Shown: positions 1 through 10,164 of the stretch, piece after piece
Position numbering within the stretch: the stretch's first letter is position 1
How the letters are laid out: every line of letters begins with the position of its first letter
DNA from: Plasmodiophora brassicae
Lineage: Eukaryota; Endomyxa; Phytomyxea; Plasmodiophorida; Plasmodiophoridae
Direction of reading: 5' to 3'
Assembly: GCA_039704465.1 (NCBI GenBank)
Contig: JASFAU010000003.1
Location: forward strand, 248,001-312,000
Length of the DNA: 64,000 bases
Notes under the pieces: model-generated
Told to the model about the DNA's origin: nothing
Seen by the model: the letters and a program-made list of their open reading frames with translations, nothing else
The model's database searches: none
Program-made: the position numbers and the translations under genes

Positions 1-1
1 C

Positions 2-283
2 ATTGGCGGCGAGGTCGGCCTGATGTATTGCGTTGAGGACGGCGATGACGGCCGATACACGACGTTGATGCTCGGGTTCAAGTCGGCCACGGATTCGACG
101 ATTTACGAGATCCGCAGCGAGTGGATCGACGAGTATTTGAGCATTGACTCCGATCGTCACGAGTTGCATGCCGTTCTGGACAATCTCCAGCAAAACCTGG
201 TCCCGTTACCCGACAACGCATCCATCACCTGGGCCAATGACCACCGTCGACGATGCGCTCAGCGTTACTTGCATCGTCCCTAG
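2..283 (+). CDS. 3' end of an unrecognised protein-coding gene (5' partial)
   Basis: An open frame runs from the left window edge to a TAG stop at 281-283. The visible 93 residues are acidic (several Asp-Gly and Asp-Asp pairs) with evenly mixed hydrophobic positions and look like real coding sequence, but I recognise no family. The methionine at 23 is probably internal because the frame is open upstream of it to the edge. It converges on the minus-strand SANT/histone-fold gene with only about 40 bases between the stops. Confidence 0.55.
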   Translation: MGGEVGLMYCVEDGDDGRYTTLMLGFKSATDSTIYEIRSEWIDEYLSIDSDRHELHAVLDNLQQNLVPLPDNASITWANDHRRRCAQRYLHRP

Positions 284-326
284 TTTGACACATCTCGTCA
301 TCACAACAATGCAATACAGATGCTCG

Positions 327-1058
327 TTAGAACACCGTTCGACGACGACGACGACGACGGCGCTTTGCAGGCGGTTCGGGGGCGCTCTCATCATCGGACA
401 TGAGGTTCCAGTCGGTTGTAAAGTTGAGATCCCGGAGCACCCTGACGACGTCGGCGTAGTCGACGACAGGTTTGTCGCGCAGCGACGCGTACGCGACGAT
501 GTTCCGCACGACGTGTGTGATCCAGGCACGAAGGGTCGCATAAACAGGCGCCCGCAGGGTAACGCGCGCATCGCCCGGCAATCGAATCAGGCGGGCGTAG
601 GACTCGGGAAGATCAGCTGCGGCAGCAGGGACAGCAACAATGTCGCTTGCGTCGGAATCCGATTCGATGACAATCTCGTCGTCGTCGTCGTCGTCGACGA
701 CTTCTTCGTCCATCTCCTCATCGTCGCTGGACAACCCGAACGGGATCGCAGCAGGTCGATCGCGTTCCACAAGTCGGAAATCTTCATCCGCGTCGTCGTC
801 CTCGCCCGTGCCGTTGGCGACGGCGCCCATGGCCGCGATATAATTCGCAACCTGCACGACGTTCTTCGTCGGCACGCCGCGCGCGATACCGCCGACATCG
901 TGCCGGCCGAACCGACGCAACCCGGCGTGGACCTGGTGCTTCTCCGTCGTGGTCAGCTCGGGCACCCGGTACCGCCTCCGGTGCGCGTCCTGGGCGGTGA
1001 CGGGCCGGAACATGAACGGGTCGCCGTCGTCGCTGTCGCCCGGCCCAACATCGGACAT
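327..1058 (-). CDS. SANT/Myb-like plus histone-fold protein (nuclear, transcription or chromatin)
   Basis: A single exon of 243 residues from the ATG at 1056-1058. After a short N-terminus a SANT/Myb-like helix set appears at about residues 33-78 (LTTTEKHQVHAGLRRFGRHD and following), then a strongly acidic Asp/Glu stretch (about 80-140), then a region that reads like a histone H4-type fold at about 170-215 (motif VRNIVAYASLRDKPVVDYAD), and a basic poly-Arg tail that should act as a nuclear localisation signal. SANT plus histone fold in one small protein is reminiscent of Rrn5, a subunit of the yeast RNA polymerase I upstream activating factor, but this is architecture only and not proven orthology. 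An earlier methionine codon exists at 1122-1124; I prefer the inner start because the residues between look non-conserved. Confidence 0.6.
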   Translation of the reverse strand: MSDVGPGDSDDGDPFMFRPVTAQDAHRRRYRVPELTTTEKHQVHAGLRRFGRHDVGGIARGVPTKNVVQVANYIAAMGAVANGTGEDDDADEDFRLVERDRPAAIPFGLSSDDEEMDEEVVDDDDDDEIVIESDSDASDIVAVPAAAADLPESYARLIRLPGDARVTLRAPVYATLRAWITHVVRNIVAYASLRDKPVVDYADVVRVLRDLNFTTDWNLMSDDESAPEPPAKRRRRRRRRTVF

Positions 1059-1279
1059 GCGCACCAAAATGGAAATGCGGCCCGGCGCCAACGCCAACGG
1101 CGCACACGTCGCAGCATGTAACACCCCCCGGCGTTACAACGGCACGGCACGCGGCATGCAGCTGCCACAGGCGCCCCTCCTTGCAGAGCGAACGATACGG
1201 CAGGTGGGTGCAGCGGGTGATTGGTGGTGGGCGGTGAGGGGGCGATACCACGCCAACGACACTGAAATGCGGACCCGGT

Positions 1280-2566
1280 TTACTTGCTGAGTTGGCGGAT
1301 GCTGCGGATGATGTCGGACAGGGCGATGACGCCGACGGGGACGTGGCGGTCGCAGACGTACACGCGATGGGAGCGGGTGGCGACCAGCTTGCCGATCGCG
1401 TTCTCGAGCGTGGCATCGGGGGAGACGGCGAAAACTGGGGATGTATCCTGTGATGGGCCATGTTCGATAGCGATAGCACAAACAGTCGTCAGGGCGGCTT
1501 ACCTTCACCGAAACAGACGACCGCAACAGTTCCGACTTGTATTCGCCAGCGCTACGATGCAGATCGGTGAACATGTTCGTGTGGAACAGGTGCTGATTGG
1601 GGATATCAGAGAAGCACATAGGAAATCGTGACGCACGGGACCACCTTAAAATCAGTCAGAGAGAGAACCATGACGATAGCCTTGTCCTCATCGATGAGGG
1701 CAATGCTAGTAACCGTCTTCTCGTGCATGATCTTCAACGCGGTGAGAAGCGGCTCGTCGACGTTCATCTGGACGACCTCCGACTGCCGGGGCGAGAGCGC
1801 CGATACCGGCTTGTGCATGAAGTCTGCGAGTTCGGCTCGCTGTGCGCCACAGAATCAGCCACTCGCACGACGACGATAACGAGGAATGAAATGACCTTCT
1901 GCCACAGCGCCTTTATGATGTCCGACTGCGAAACAACGCCACAAAAGTCCCCGTTCTCAGAAGTGACCGGCAGACGGTGGATGTCTTCAGAAAATCGGTC
2001 GACAAGCTCAGACAGTGGCGTCGTGTCTCGCACGGGAGAGAATTTGTTCTTGCGCGACAGTCCTACACAAACGACGCATGAGAATGCGACGACGGGCGTT
2101 TGTTCACGAAGGACGCACGGGTGACCATTCCGGCAGTAATTTCCTGGACGCTATGGTCCTGCAGATATACTTCCAGAGAATTATCAGGTTCAAGGGTTGT
2201 TCTCTCGGCCACGACCTGAAAGTGGATGACGCTCACATCAATATATCTGCACCTCGTATTTGAATCGTACATTGCAGCGCCTACTGACCTTCAAGACAAG
2301 GCTGATGACATCGGAATAGTCAAAGAACCCCTCGAACGAATGGTTGGTCTTATTGTATACGGGCGCGCTCGTGATTGAGTGTTTCGCAAGGACCTAACCG
2401 CACGGGTCAGCCGCAGACCCGGGGCGCAGCACGCGCGAACCATGCACCGCCCCACCTGACTGGCCTCCTTGATCGTCAACCCCGAATCAATGATGATCGG
2501 CTTCTGATGCTGGGCGGCGACCTGCCCGGCCGTCACACCGCTCAGCACGGACACCGCCGACGACAT
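1280..2566 (-). CDS. four-CBS-domain protein (AMPK-gamma/SNF4-like or Sds23-like)
   Basis: Seven exons join in phase. Introns I could place are 2394-2455, 2216-2288 and 2049-2125, a 56-base intron after the ALWQK segment (near 1840-1895), one before the HLFHTNMF exon and one ending just before DTSPVFAV. The spliced product (about 330 residues) carries four CBS motifs in two Bateman pairs: each has the SAPVYN- or RLPVTSE-type strand followed by the G-x-x-S-x-x-D/I helix, e.g. FCGVVSQSDIIKALW and VPVGVIALSDIIRSI. CBS pairs bind adenine nucleotides; four in one chain is the layout of AMPK gamma/SNF4 and of Sds23 or plant CBSX5/6 proteins. There is no kinase-binding extension that would decide between them. 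The ATG is at 2564-2566 and the TAA at 1280-1282. Confidence 0.8.
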
Positions 2567-2814
2567 GTCGCCCCGTCAAGCAAACGAATCCGTGTCTGGA
2601 CACGGAGTATACCACCTACTCCTCCTGCCCCTGGTGCGGTCCCACCTTCGGACATCCCCCGCCGCGATCGCAAAACAACAACCAACCCTGATCAAGGCAC
2701 GCGTCGAACTCGAACGACGGCGGCCGCAGAACCGAAAAACGAGACCGGGGAACGCCGTCTTTGTTCTGTCGCCTGTCGACGATGGTGGACAGCCAACTGT
2801 TCTGCTGCAGTGCG

Positions 2815-4130
2815 TTATCCGGAGCACGCGGCGGCGGCTCCGTCGTGATGCGACCGGTCGACTGCGTTCGGAGTAGCCCGCAGCAGCATCGTGACGATGC
2901 GGTCGTATCCCTTGATCGCAGCCCACTGGCGCGGCGTCCTCTGCAGATTGTCGCACGCGCTGACGTCGATGTCAGTGGCGTTCAGTAGCAGTTCGACTAG
3001 GTCGGCCCGCCCGTTGATCGACGCCCTGTGCAATGGCGTCTTTTCGTCCCTGGTGCGAGAATTGACGTCGATCCTAGCGGAGGTCAGAAGCAACGCGACG
3101 ATATCTCTACGTCCACCCTTCACAGCCATGTACAGCGGGGTCCTCCTGTCGGCGTCGCAGGTGTTAACGTTGATCCCGGGGGCCTTCAACAGCACCTCGA
3201 CGATACGTTCCTGCCCGGAGGTAACGGCCCACAGGAGAGGCGTTCCTCGACGCGGTTCGCGAGCATTGACGTTGATGTCAGGGACCTTCAAAAGCAGCTC
3301 AACGACACCAACGCTGCAAGCAGCGACGGCCATGTGCAACGGCGTCATCTTGATCCTATCGGGCAGGTTGACGGCGATGCCGGGGACATAGATAACCAGC
3401 AGCTCGACAACGAGTTCCTCTGCGTGAATCGCCGCCCACTGCAGCACCGTGTGCATCAACCAGGCATCCCAGACGGCGTAACTGATCAGGGAGACAGCGG
3501 CCTTCATGTTCGTCGCGTTGCCGTCTCGAACGATGATATCGTGGATCTGGGCGGCGAGCGCCTGCTTTTCCTCTGTGTCCGCGGCGTGGGCCAGTTGGGC
3601 GATGCCTGCTACGAACCGAAATACATTCTCGGGAAGCGCGCCCTGCATCGCAGGGATATCGCGACGAACAGACGTCGTGGACGCGATCGCTATCGTTAAA
3701 AACCGCATGTCGAGGTAGTTGGCGGCTATTAGCAACTGGCAACGCGACTCAGGCTTTAGCGCGTCCGGCCTGTCTCTGGCCCACTGGGCAGCCAGTCTGA
3801 ACTGTCGCTGCAGCATCAGGGAACGGAGATGGCCTTTCGGAGGACATGACAATGTACCTGATGTACCCCGACCGCGTCAACGAACTCGACGATCCGTGCA
3901 AGCTCGGTATCGGCGACGCCAGGCAACGGAACGACCAGGTCGGCGCATGCGTCGGGGTCATCGATGAGATGCCGCAACATTCCGGAATGGGCGATTGCGG
4001 ACCAGGTATCGACAGCATGGTTGGCACCGTCGCTGGAACGAAGCGTCACCGCCTGACAGGCTACAGCGACCACTACGAGGGATCGCAGCACGCCGAGTGT
4101 GGGACCAATGCGTGCGCATCCCCGAGGCAT
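2815..4130 (-). CDS. SKP1-like POZ domain fused to ankyrin repeats
   Basis: Two exons joined by a 50-base GT-AG intron (3808-3857), in phase 0. The first exon encodes a SKP1-type POZ fold beginning VTLRSSDGANHAVD and ending at a PLPGV-type strand plus helix; the second exon continues directly with the SKP1 C-terminal helices (the CQLLIAANYLDMRFL segment matches the SKP1 consensus LILAANYLDI). About 100 residues later come roughly six ankyrin repeats (TPLHMAVAACSVGVVELLL, TPLLWAVTSGQERIVEVLL and so on) to the stop at 2815. SKP1 links cullin-1 to F-box proteins in SCF ubiquitin ligases. SKP1 family members normally end after the F-box-binding helices, so the ankyrin tail is unusual. The true N-terminus is uncertain: the ATG at 4128-4130 gives about 30 extra hydrophobic residues, and an upstream intron is possible. 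Confidence 0.75.
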
Positions 4131-4617
4131 TAAACGCCAAACAAGCGACGAACGGCGGGAACGGGTCCAGCGGGTCCGTCCCGTCGCGCAACTGAAAGGG
4201 GGGCCTGCGCCGCCTGCCGCCTCATGCACGCACAGGACCTGACAATGTCAGTCAACGCTGTTAGCGGAATCGTATTCGGAGGGCGGTTTCCGAAGTCTGG
4301 CAAGAAGAGCCAGTGCGTGCTGGCTCTCATTGGGAACCAGCCTGCATCCGTCGGTGGTGACGATTTCGACAGGGCATACAGAGCTTCTTCTTTGCCGATC
4401 GTGCGACGCCTCTGTAGGCGACGTGGGCATAGTAGGCGATGGAGGAGAACGCCTCGCACCTGTCTCACGTTTGTGTGTACGACCCGGGTCGCTATCATCG
4501 CAAACGTCAACGTCTCTCGCCTTCGACTGCTGCCTTCTCCCTGTGGACTGTCCAAAGTGTTCGCTCAAACCCTGGTTCTGTGGGAACAGGTCGCACCCGG
4601 CTTGTATTGCAATACAG
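4131..4617. other. intergenic interval, no supported gene
   Basis: About 490 bases between the start of the SKP1-ankyrin gene and the 3' end of the His-rich gene, both on the minus strand. Open frames exist on both strands but are Arg/Ser-rich or shadow-like and match nothing I know. It should contain the promoter of the SKP1-ankyrin gene and the terminator of the His-rich gene; I see no clear TATA or poly(A) signal. Confidence 0.4.
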
Positions 4618-5423
4618 TTAGAAGTCATCGTGGAGGTGAGTTTCGAGGTCGCCGTGTCCGTTGTGGTGTTGACGGCCGTTGGGGTTGTGCGCGTGGTGGT
4701 GCCCGTGCTTCCAGGCGTGCGGGTGACGCCCACCGTCGCCGGCCTCCTCGTACTCCTGCTGGTGCAGCATGTTGAACCCGTTCACATCGCCCTGGGGGTG
4801 CGGGCCCTGGAACGGCAGGTTCATCTCATGGGCGTCGTGAAGGCCATGCGCTTGTCCACCGTAGTACTCGTGGCCGAGGTCGTGACCGGGGTAACCGTGC
4901 TCAACGCCCTCAGGGTACGGGTACCCATGCTCATACCCGTGAGGATGCCCGTGCTCGAACGCACCGTGGTACGGTTCCTCAACGACATCCTCATCGTGGA
5001 CGTGGCCGGGGAGGCCTCGGTCGTAGAGGTCAAACTCGGCACGGTTGTCGTAGACACCATGGCCGACTCGAGCGTCGTGGTAGGCTTCGGGGCCGATAGG
5101 AACTTCGCCGTGCGGGCCCAGGTCGTACTCGTACCAAGACGGGTAGTGCGGCGAACCGCCGTTCCTGTCCATGTCGCGTTCGTGGTTGATGTCCTCATCG
5201 TCCATGTGGTCCAGCGAGTGTCCTTTCTGGAAGTAGCCGTCATGGTGAGCGTGGGCCTGTCAAGGTCATGTAAGCGCATAGAGACAAGGTATTTGGCAAC
5301 GGCGTGACTTACGAAATCTTCCAGTTCGTCGTTGACGTTGTGCATTTCCATCAGCTCGAACGCCGACGCGAGCCGGCCGACGACCAGGAACAGGGCAGCG
5401 ATCGCGACGCGATTGGCCGTCAT
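4618..5423 (-). CDS. secreted histidine-rich protein
   Basis: Exon 1 (5313-5423) starts at the ATG at 5421-5423 and encodes a clear signal peptide (MTANRVAIAALFLVVGRLASA, cleavage likely after ASA-FE). A 56-base intron (5257-5312, donor GTAAGT) follows; exon 2 runs in phase to the TAA at 4618-4620. The mature part (about 230 residues) is extraordinarily rich in His, Gly, Asp, Glu and Tyr, with repeating EHGYP/EHGHPHGYEHGYP-like segments and a C-terminal block of HGHHHAHN type. No enzyme motif is visible. His/Asp-rich secreted proteins often bind metal ions, but that role is inference. The plus-strand open frame over the same interval is a low-complexity shadow. Confidence 0.7.
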
Positions 5424-6091
5424 GGTGATGATATAATAACGCTCAGATTTCGAGGGGTGGGGCCTTACGACTGCTGATAAAATTTCAGAATGACAACCTC
5501 CTGGCCAACGTAGCTTCAAGATATCACGGCCCACCCGCGATTGCCATCGCGACTGTTCGCCCTGTTGACTCACCTAGATGACGCCATCCTCATGTCATCG
5601 TCGCGTGACGACCATAATCACGTTGAGTCACGTGGGCGGAATGGCCGGGCTGACTGACACCTTCGCAATGTTAAAAAGGGAAGTGGACCGCTGGGGCCGA
5701 GAGAGTAGTCGGAATCAAGTTCGAAAGGGCTGCCGGGCGCCGTTTCGCTTGCGCATTGATCTTAGAGTTGAAATCACACCTGTTGGGCTGTTTCATCCGA
5801 TCGTCAGTGCCCCGTCCGTTGGGACTCGGGGGTTTAGCCACGACGCTCGGTGCATTTCTGGTTCCCAACTGCATCGTCGGTGACGATTACCCCTCGCGGG
5901 TGCACGGTGTCTCCGACCTTCCCAGGCGATGAAGAGTGAACGTTTGACACGCAACGTGTCCGTTTGTGACTGCGCCTATGCGCAAGCTTCTCAACCGCAG
6001 CGATCCAATTATCACTGCGGGCTGCTTGCGCACTTATACCCCGCCACTACTGGGCCTGCTTCTACCTATGGGACCCCATCGGGAAGGCGAT
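5424..6091. other. intergenic interval, no supported gene
   Basis: About 670 bases between the start of the His-rich gene and the 3' end of GPN3. A plus-strand open frame of 101 codons at 5578-5883 and smaller frames are present, but none has recognisable composition or motif and I do not call them. The promoter of the His-rich gene must lie here. Confidence 0.4.
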
Positions 6092-7160
6092 TCATTCGTG
6101 TATTGCAGGTAGTCGGTCTGTATCGTCCTCGGTACGGTCCGCGATGGTCTTGTCAACCGGTTCGAGGTCTTCCCCGTACTGGATAGCGTGGTCGATGCTG
6201 GACAGGATGTACGTGATCGAATCGTCATCGTTCGGGTCAAGCGGCACGAACGAAACCATCGAGTATTCGTCGATCAGTTCACCGATTGACTGGTTCAGAC
6301 GCAGAAGCTTTCCTGACATCGTCGCGTTTAAAGACGACATGATGACAGGCAAGTCCGAATCCAGGAACGTGTCTAGGGATTTCTTGTCCTTCAGAAGATC
6401 GCACTTGGACAAAACGTTGACATGGGGAAGTTCTGACCGGCCCAAACGTTAGCAGATAAGAACACGTCAAACATGGCGAATATGCTCAACGGACCGAGCT
6501 GGACCATCGTCGATAGGCAGGAGAGCATGCCGGCAATGAATTTGGAAGAATCGGACACGAAGATTGAGTCGAGAAGGAAGACACCACATGTTCGGTATCC
6601 CATTCGTTCCAGAGTTTGGACGAACGAACGCATGACATTGATGTGCGTGTAAATTTCGATCTGGCCTGGACAGTCGAAGATCAGGTAGTCATCAGCGTAA
6701 TCGCCCAGCTGGTCAGTAAGCCTTTAACAACAGCAGGAGTATTAGCTAGATATCAACCAGCTATATGCAGACTAATTACCATTCAATGTTTTCAATCAGA
6801 TACTCCATGCAGAAAATCAAGGCGCCGTTTGGGCCCAAGCCCAGCTCTTCCATGACGTCTGTCACCGATATGAGGTCGCGGATATCTACATATACATCGT
6901 TCAACAACATCATCGCAGACTCGTATTGCTACAAGCAAACACACCGATGGAAACAGGATACTGGAACGATTCCGCTGCTGGATCCAGGTTCACAACATGC
7001 ACCGTGCGCCCGACGTTCTCACAATGCCTATTGATCAGGTGGCAGAACGTTGACTGAGCAGAGACACCGATCGTAAGTACAGCACGACTATGACCACTTC
7101 GGCGTAGGATACCTTCCCGCTGCCAGCTGGCCCAACAACAAGCTGAGCGTGCTTCCCCAT
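6092..7160 (-). CDS. GPN3: GPN-loop GTPase 3 (RNA polymerase II assembly/nuclear import)
   Basis: Start ATG at 7158-7160. Five exons assemble: exon 1 gives the P-loop MGKHAQLVVGPAGSGK; exon 2 VHVVNLDPAAESFQYPV (G2/Switch I region); exon 3 LISVTDVMEELGLGPNGALI, which contains the diagnostic Gly-Pro-Asn loop; exon 4 the DCPGQIEIYTH switch II and the RTCGVFLLDS helix; exon 5, after an intron ending just before the LPHVNVLSKCDLL segment (G4 SKCD), the C-terminal SMVSFVPLDPNDDDS and AIQYGEDLE signature. All of these are GPN3-type rather than GPN1/2 (short C-terminus, stop at 6092). GPN proteins are dimeric GTPases needed for nuclear entry and assembly of RNA polymerase II. The gene appears complete. 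Confidence 0.9.
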
Positions 7161-7442
7161 GGCGGCTAGCCAACACTGCCACGCCAGCAAATTTCCGCGA
7201 TGTGCCCACGCACTTTTTCGACTAGAGCTGCAGTTAGGCGGCCTTGACTGAACGCGGCACAGCAGCAAACGACGACGTCTGCCAGTGCTTTCGTAACAAA
7301 AGAACCTTCAGCGAAATACGCAATATGATTTCTGAGAAGGGTTCATCCAGTAGACAGCAAACGTGCAAATCGCTGCAGATGTTTAGGAAGATTAGAACAG
7401 TCGTGAATAGGAGGTCGCGACCATAGGACGAATCGGGCAACC

Positions 7443-8269
7443 TTATTTCGCAGAAGATTCGTCGTTTGGGGCGATTTGCTGGAATAGTAAGAGACGCTTG
7501 TAGACGGTGCCCAGGTCGGTGAGGGTAGACGTCGTTGAGCTGTATAGTTCATCGCGATCGGACAAGCCGGTGACCTGCTTGGAAAGAGAGAGGATCTCGC
7601 GCGGGACGCCGCTTAACAACCCAACCTTGGCAACGTGTTTCCAGGCGCGCGCCGCAGTTGACGATGTCACCTTCAGTGCTTCCAGGCCGTTCCCTTTCGC
7701 CGTCTTCGTTAAAGATACACTGGCCAGTATCGTTGACGTCGCCAGGCCGACAATGTCCACAGGCAATTTCTCGCTCGTCTTCGCCACTGCATGAGCGTAG
7801 CCTGTGAACCGATCTTGAATACGGCTGAACAGCGCTTGGTTGACATCGCTCTAAAGGCATACAGTCAGAGCTGATGGGGCAGATAAAGCTGAGGCAAGCG
7901 TACAAGCTTGGCTTCGTTGGTGAGTTGGTCGCCTTCATTCGGCAGCAAACGGTCCACAGCATTGGCAGCGCAGGCGACTACTTTCGACTGAACATTGTTG
8001 ATAGTGTCTTTGACCACGACAACGGTTTCGCCCTGACGAACAGCCTTGACGCTACCCTCCAGCGCGTTGAACGACTCTCCCAGAACGGAATCGACGCGGC
8101 CGACAACGGCATTGATAGGCGGAGCGATCGTCCCAGCAACGGCATGCACCGTGGACGGCGACCCGCCGACCCACTGCAGGAACTCATCCGCCTTCGCCGA
8201 CCCATAGCTAACACCATCAGCAAGCAGGCGCTGGTCGCGCAGCTTCCCCGCGAGATCGGCCAATGTCAT
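7443..8269 (-). CDS. perilipin-like lipid-droplet protein
   Basis: The main exon starts at the ATG at 8267-8269; an upstream non-coding or short coding exon is possible because an AG acceptor precedes it. A GT donor after the TNEAKL segment (near 7905) joins in phase to the exon beginning SDVNQALFSRIQDRF after an AG near 7827, running to the stop at 7443. The roughly 250-residue product has the perilipin pattern: an N-terminal amphipathic helical region, a central VVGRVDSVLGESFNALEGSV stretch recalling the PAT 11-mer helices, then AVDRLLPNEGD, resembling the perilipin VDYFLP motif, and a C-terminal helix bundle. Perilipins coat lipid droplets. Similarity is by pattern, without a search. It lies next to acyl-CoA oxidase, which would suit fatty-acid metabolism, though no operon logic applies. 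Confidence 0.5.
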
Positions 8270-8433
8270 TACTGTTGCACTGGAGACCGGTCCCGCCGCG
8301 AAGAATAACGAACTGACCTGGCACGACAGAAATCTCAACTCGGGGCTCTCGGCGTAACACCGTACGGACTCCGGGGACCGCCTCGTCGAACGACAGCTGT
8401 CGCCCCCAGGCCCGAACGCACTTGCACGTATTT

Positions 8434-9908
8434 TTATAGACGTGAGGACAGGGTAGCGACGCCGAACGACTGTAGGATGACGGACATGTGCGCGTCGGCG
8501 AGGCCGTAGACCTCGCGCCAGGCGGCATCCCAGGCGGCGGCCTTATCGGTGTTGCCGGATGCCTTCATGGATTGCTGGAGTTTCTTGAGGGCGGCGGATT
8601 CCGAAGCGTTCCTGGGCCCGGATCGAACGATGTCCCTGGCCATTTTTTGCATGAGAATGCGACTGTCGCCCTCGGCGAACTTGCAGCACTGCAGGAAGTC
8701 TAAGGACGGGTTTCAGACTCGATAAACCGGTATGCGATATCATATTGCGGCATCAAACCCATCTGTTCAAATCCCGTGCCAGCCATGAGCGCGTATGATC
8801 CAACCTCTTGCTTCAGGGCGAAGCAGAGCGCAATCGACGTTTCGACAGCCTTGACTTTGGCAACAGCAATAGCTTGCTGTAACCCCAGAGGCGGAATACG
8901 GTCGCTGCGAAGGCAATCGGCTAGTTGTTTCTCGACCTGCGAAACGAACGAGAACAGTTGCCCGAGCTGGCGATTGCCGTCTTGGAAAATCGCGTTGATC
9001 TGCGGCACCTCGTTCAGACTGGGACGGCGTCCATTCGGTGCCCAGCACGGCTTCTGGTCGGCGAATGCATGGCAATTCGCGAACAGCGACTTGGTGAATT
9101 CCAGCGCTGCATAGGCCACTGCGACACGACCAGTGAATAGTCGCTGCCCGATCATCTCCATCGTCCGATGCTGGCCATTGGGCTGCACGACGCTCCCATC
9201 GGCGCGAACCTCCAGGTACCGCGATAGCAGCGCCGAGCGTGGTACGCGAACCTTCGTGAAGGTCAGGCGCGCATTGTCGAGATCGTTGCCGACCGTTTTC
9301 CGTCCCATGTCGACGGCTTGGATACCGGGCAGCAAGGTGCCCGCGTCATCTCGGAACTGAACCAGGAAGGCTTGCGGGCCGAACTTCTTGCCGTTGACGG
9401 TCAACGAAGCGACGACGACGCCTTCGTCGGCGACAAGGCCCTGGGATATCCAGTTCTTGGCCGCCCCTGGATTCGGCGTGTTGATGACGAATTCGTTCGA
9501 CGCGGCATCGAAGGTGGCAGTCGTCTCAACGACGAGGCCGCTGTTGACGCCGGCTAGGAGCTCGGTGAGGCCGAAACAGCCAAGGCGCGCGCGCTGCTTG
9601 TTCCGGGCTAGCAGGGCGGCGATCTGCTCGCGCGTGCCCAGCGCGACAACGGTGCCAGCAAACAGGTTATAGTGCACCGTGAACCGGATAAAGAACCCAG
9701 GACCGAGGCGAGTCGCCTGCCTGGCAATCAGGCGGTGCGCCTCGAAGAACCGGTGCGGGCGCTCGACGATGTCCGTCAGACCGAGGAGCCCGGTGCGGAT
9801 AACGGCACGCAGGCGGTCGGCCGCCTGCCTGTACGTCATGCCATCACCCACATCGGCGATCGCCGCTGTGAACGCCTCCCGCCAGGCATCACTGTCGTCA
9901 CTCGCCAT
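8434..9908 (-). CDS. peroxisomal acyl-CoA oxidase with C-terminal PTS1
   Basis: Two exons. Exon 1 begins at the ATG at 9906-9908 (MASDDSDAWREAF; the pseudogene copy starts at the equivalent ATG). It contains the acyl-CoA oxidase FAD-binding signatures FGLTELLAGVNSG and the strand EFVINTPNPGAAKNWI, then VDMGRKTVGNDLDNARL and RVPRSALLSRYLEV. A 58-base intron (donor after FEQM, AG just before the DFLQCCKFAEGD exon, around 8703-8760) removes an in-frame TAG and restores the frame; exon 2 has the FAEGDSRILMQKMARD core and ends ATLSSRL, where SRL is a peroxisomal targeting signal type 1. The enzyme oxidises acyl-CoA to trans-2-enoyl-CoA with H2O2 release, the first step of peroxisomal beta-oxidation. 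Total about 470 residues, shorter than metazoan ACOX (about 660). Confidence 0.88.
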
Positions 9909-10164
9909 TCCCTTCGTCACAACTTCGGACTGGCCTCCAGTCTCCAAAAACCTACGCCGAATTTCGTGGACGGACGATTGATCATTCGTCGAATGGAAAC
10001 GTAAGACGTCGGGCTCGCGCCTTTTCAAAATAGACGTGGGTTGCACCGGCAGCACTCCTATTCAATAGTACGGCGCCTGGGTAATGTGTAATCACGTATA
10101 TAACTGTTGTGGAATGCCGCATCGAACTGAGGGAAGCGCGAGGTACGGGCAACGACACCGAACG

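Noticed and set aside
144..1121. A plus-strand 325-codon open frame opposite the SANT/histone-fold gene
   Set aside because: It mirrors the acidic and Arg-rich codons of the minus-strand gene (for example VVVVVV opposite poly-Asp) and has no recognisable domain.
4224..5307. A plus-strand 325-codon open frame overlapping the His-rich gene
   Set aside because: Val/Arg-rich, low-complexity composition that is simply the opposite strand of His/Asp/Glu codons; the minus strand has a signal peptide, a well-formed intron and clean stops.
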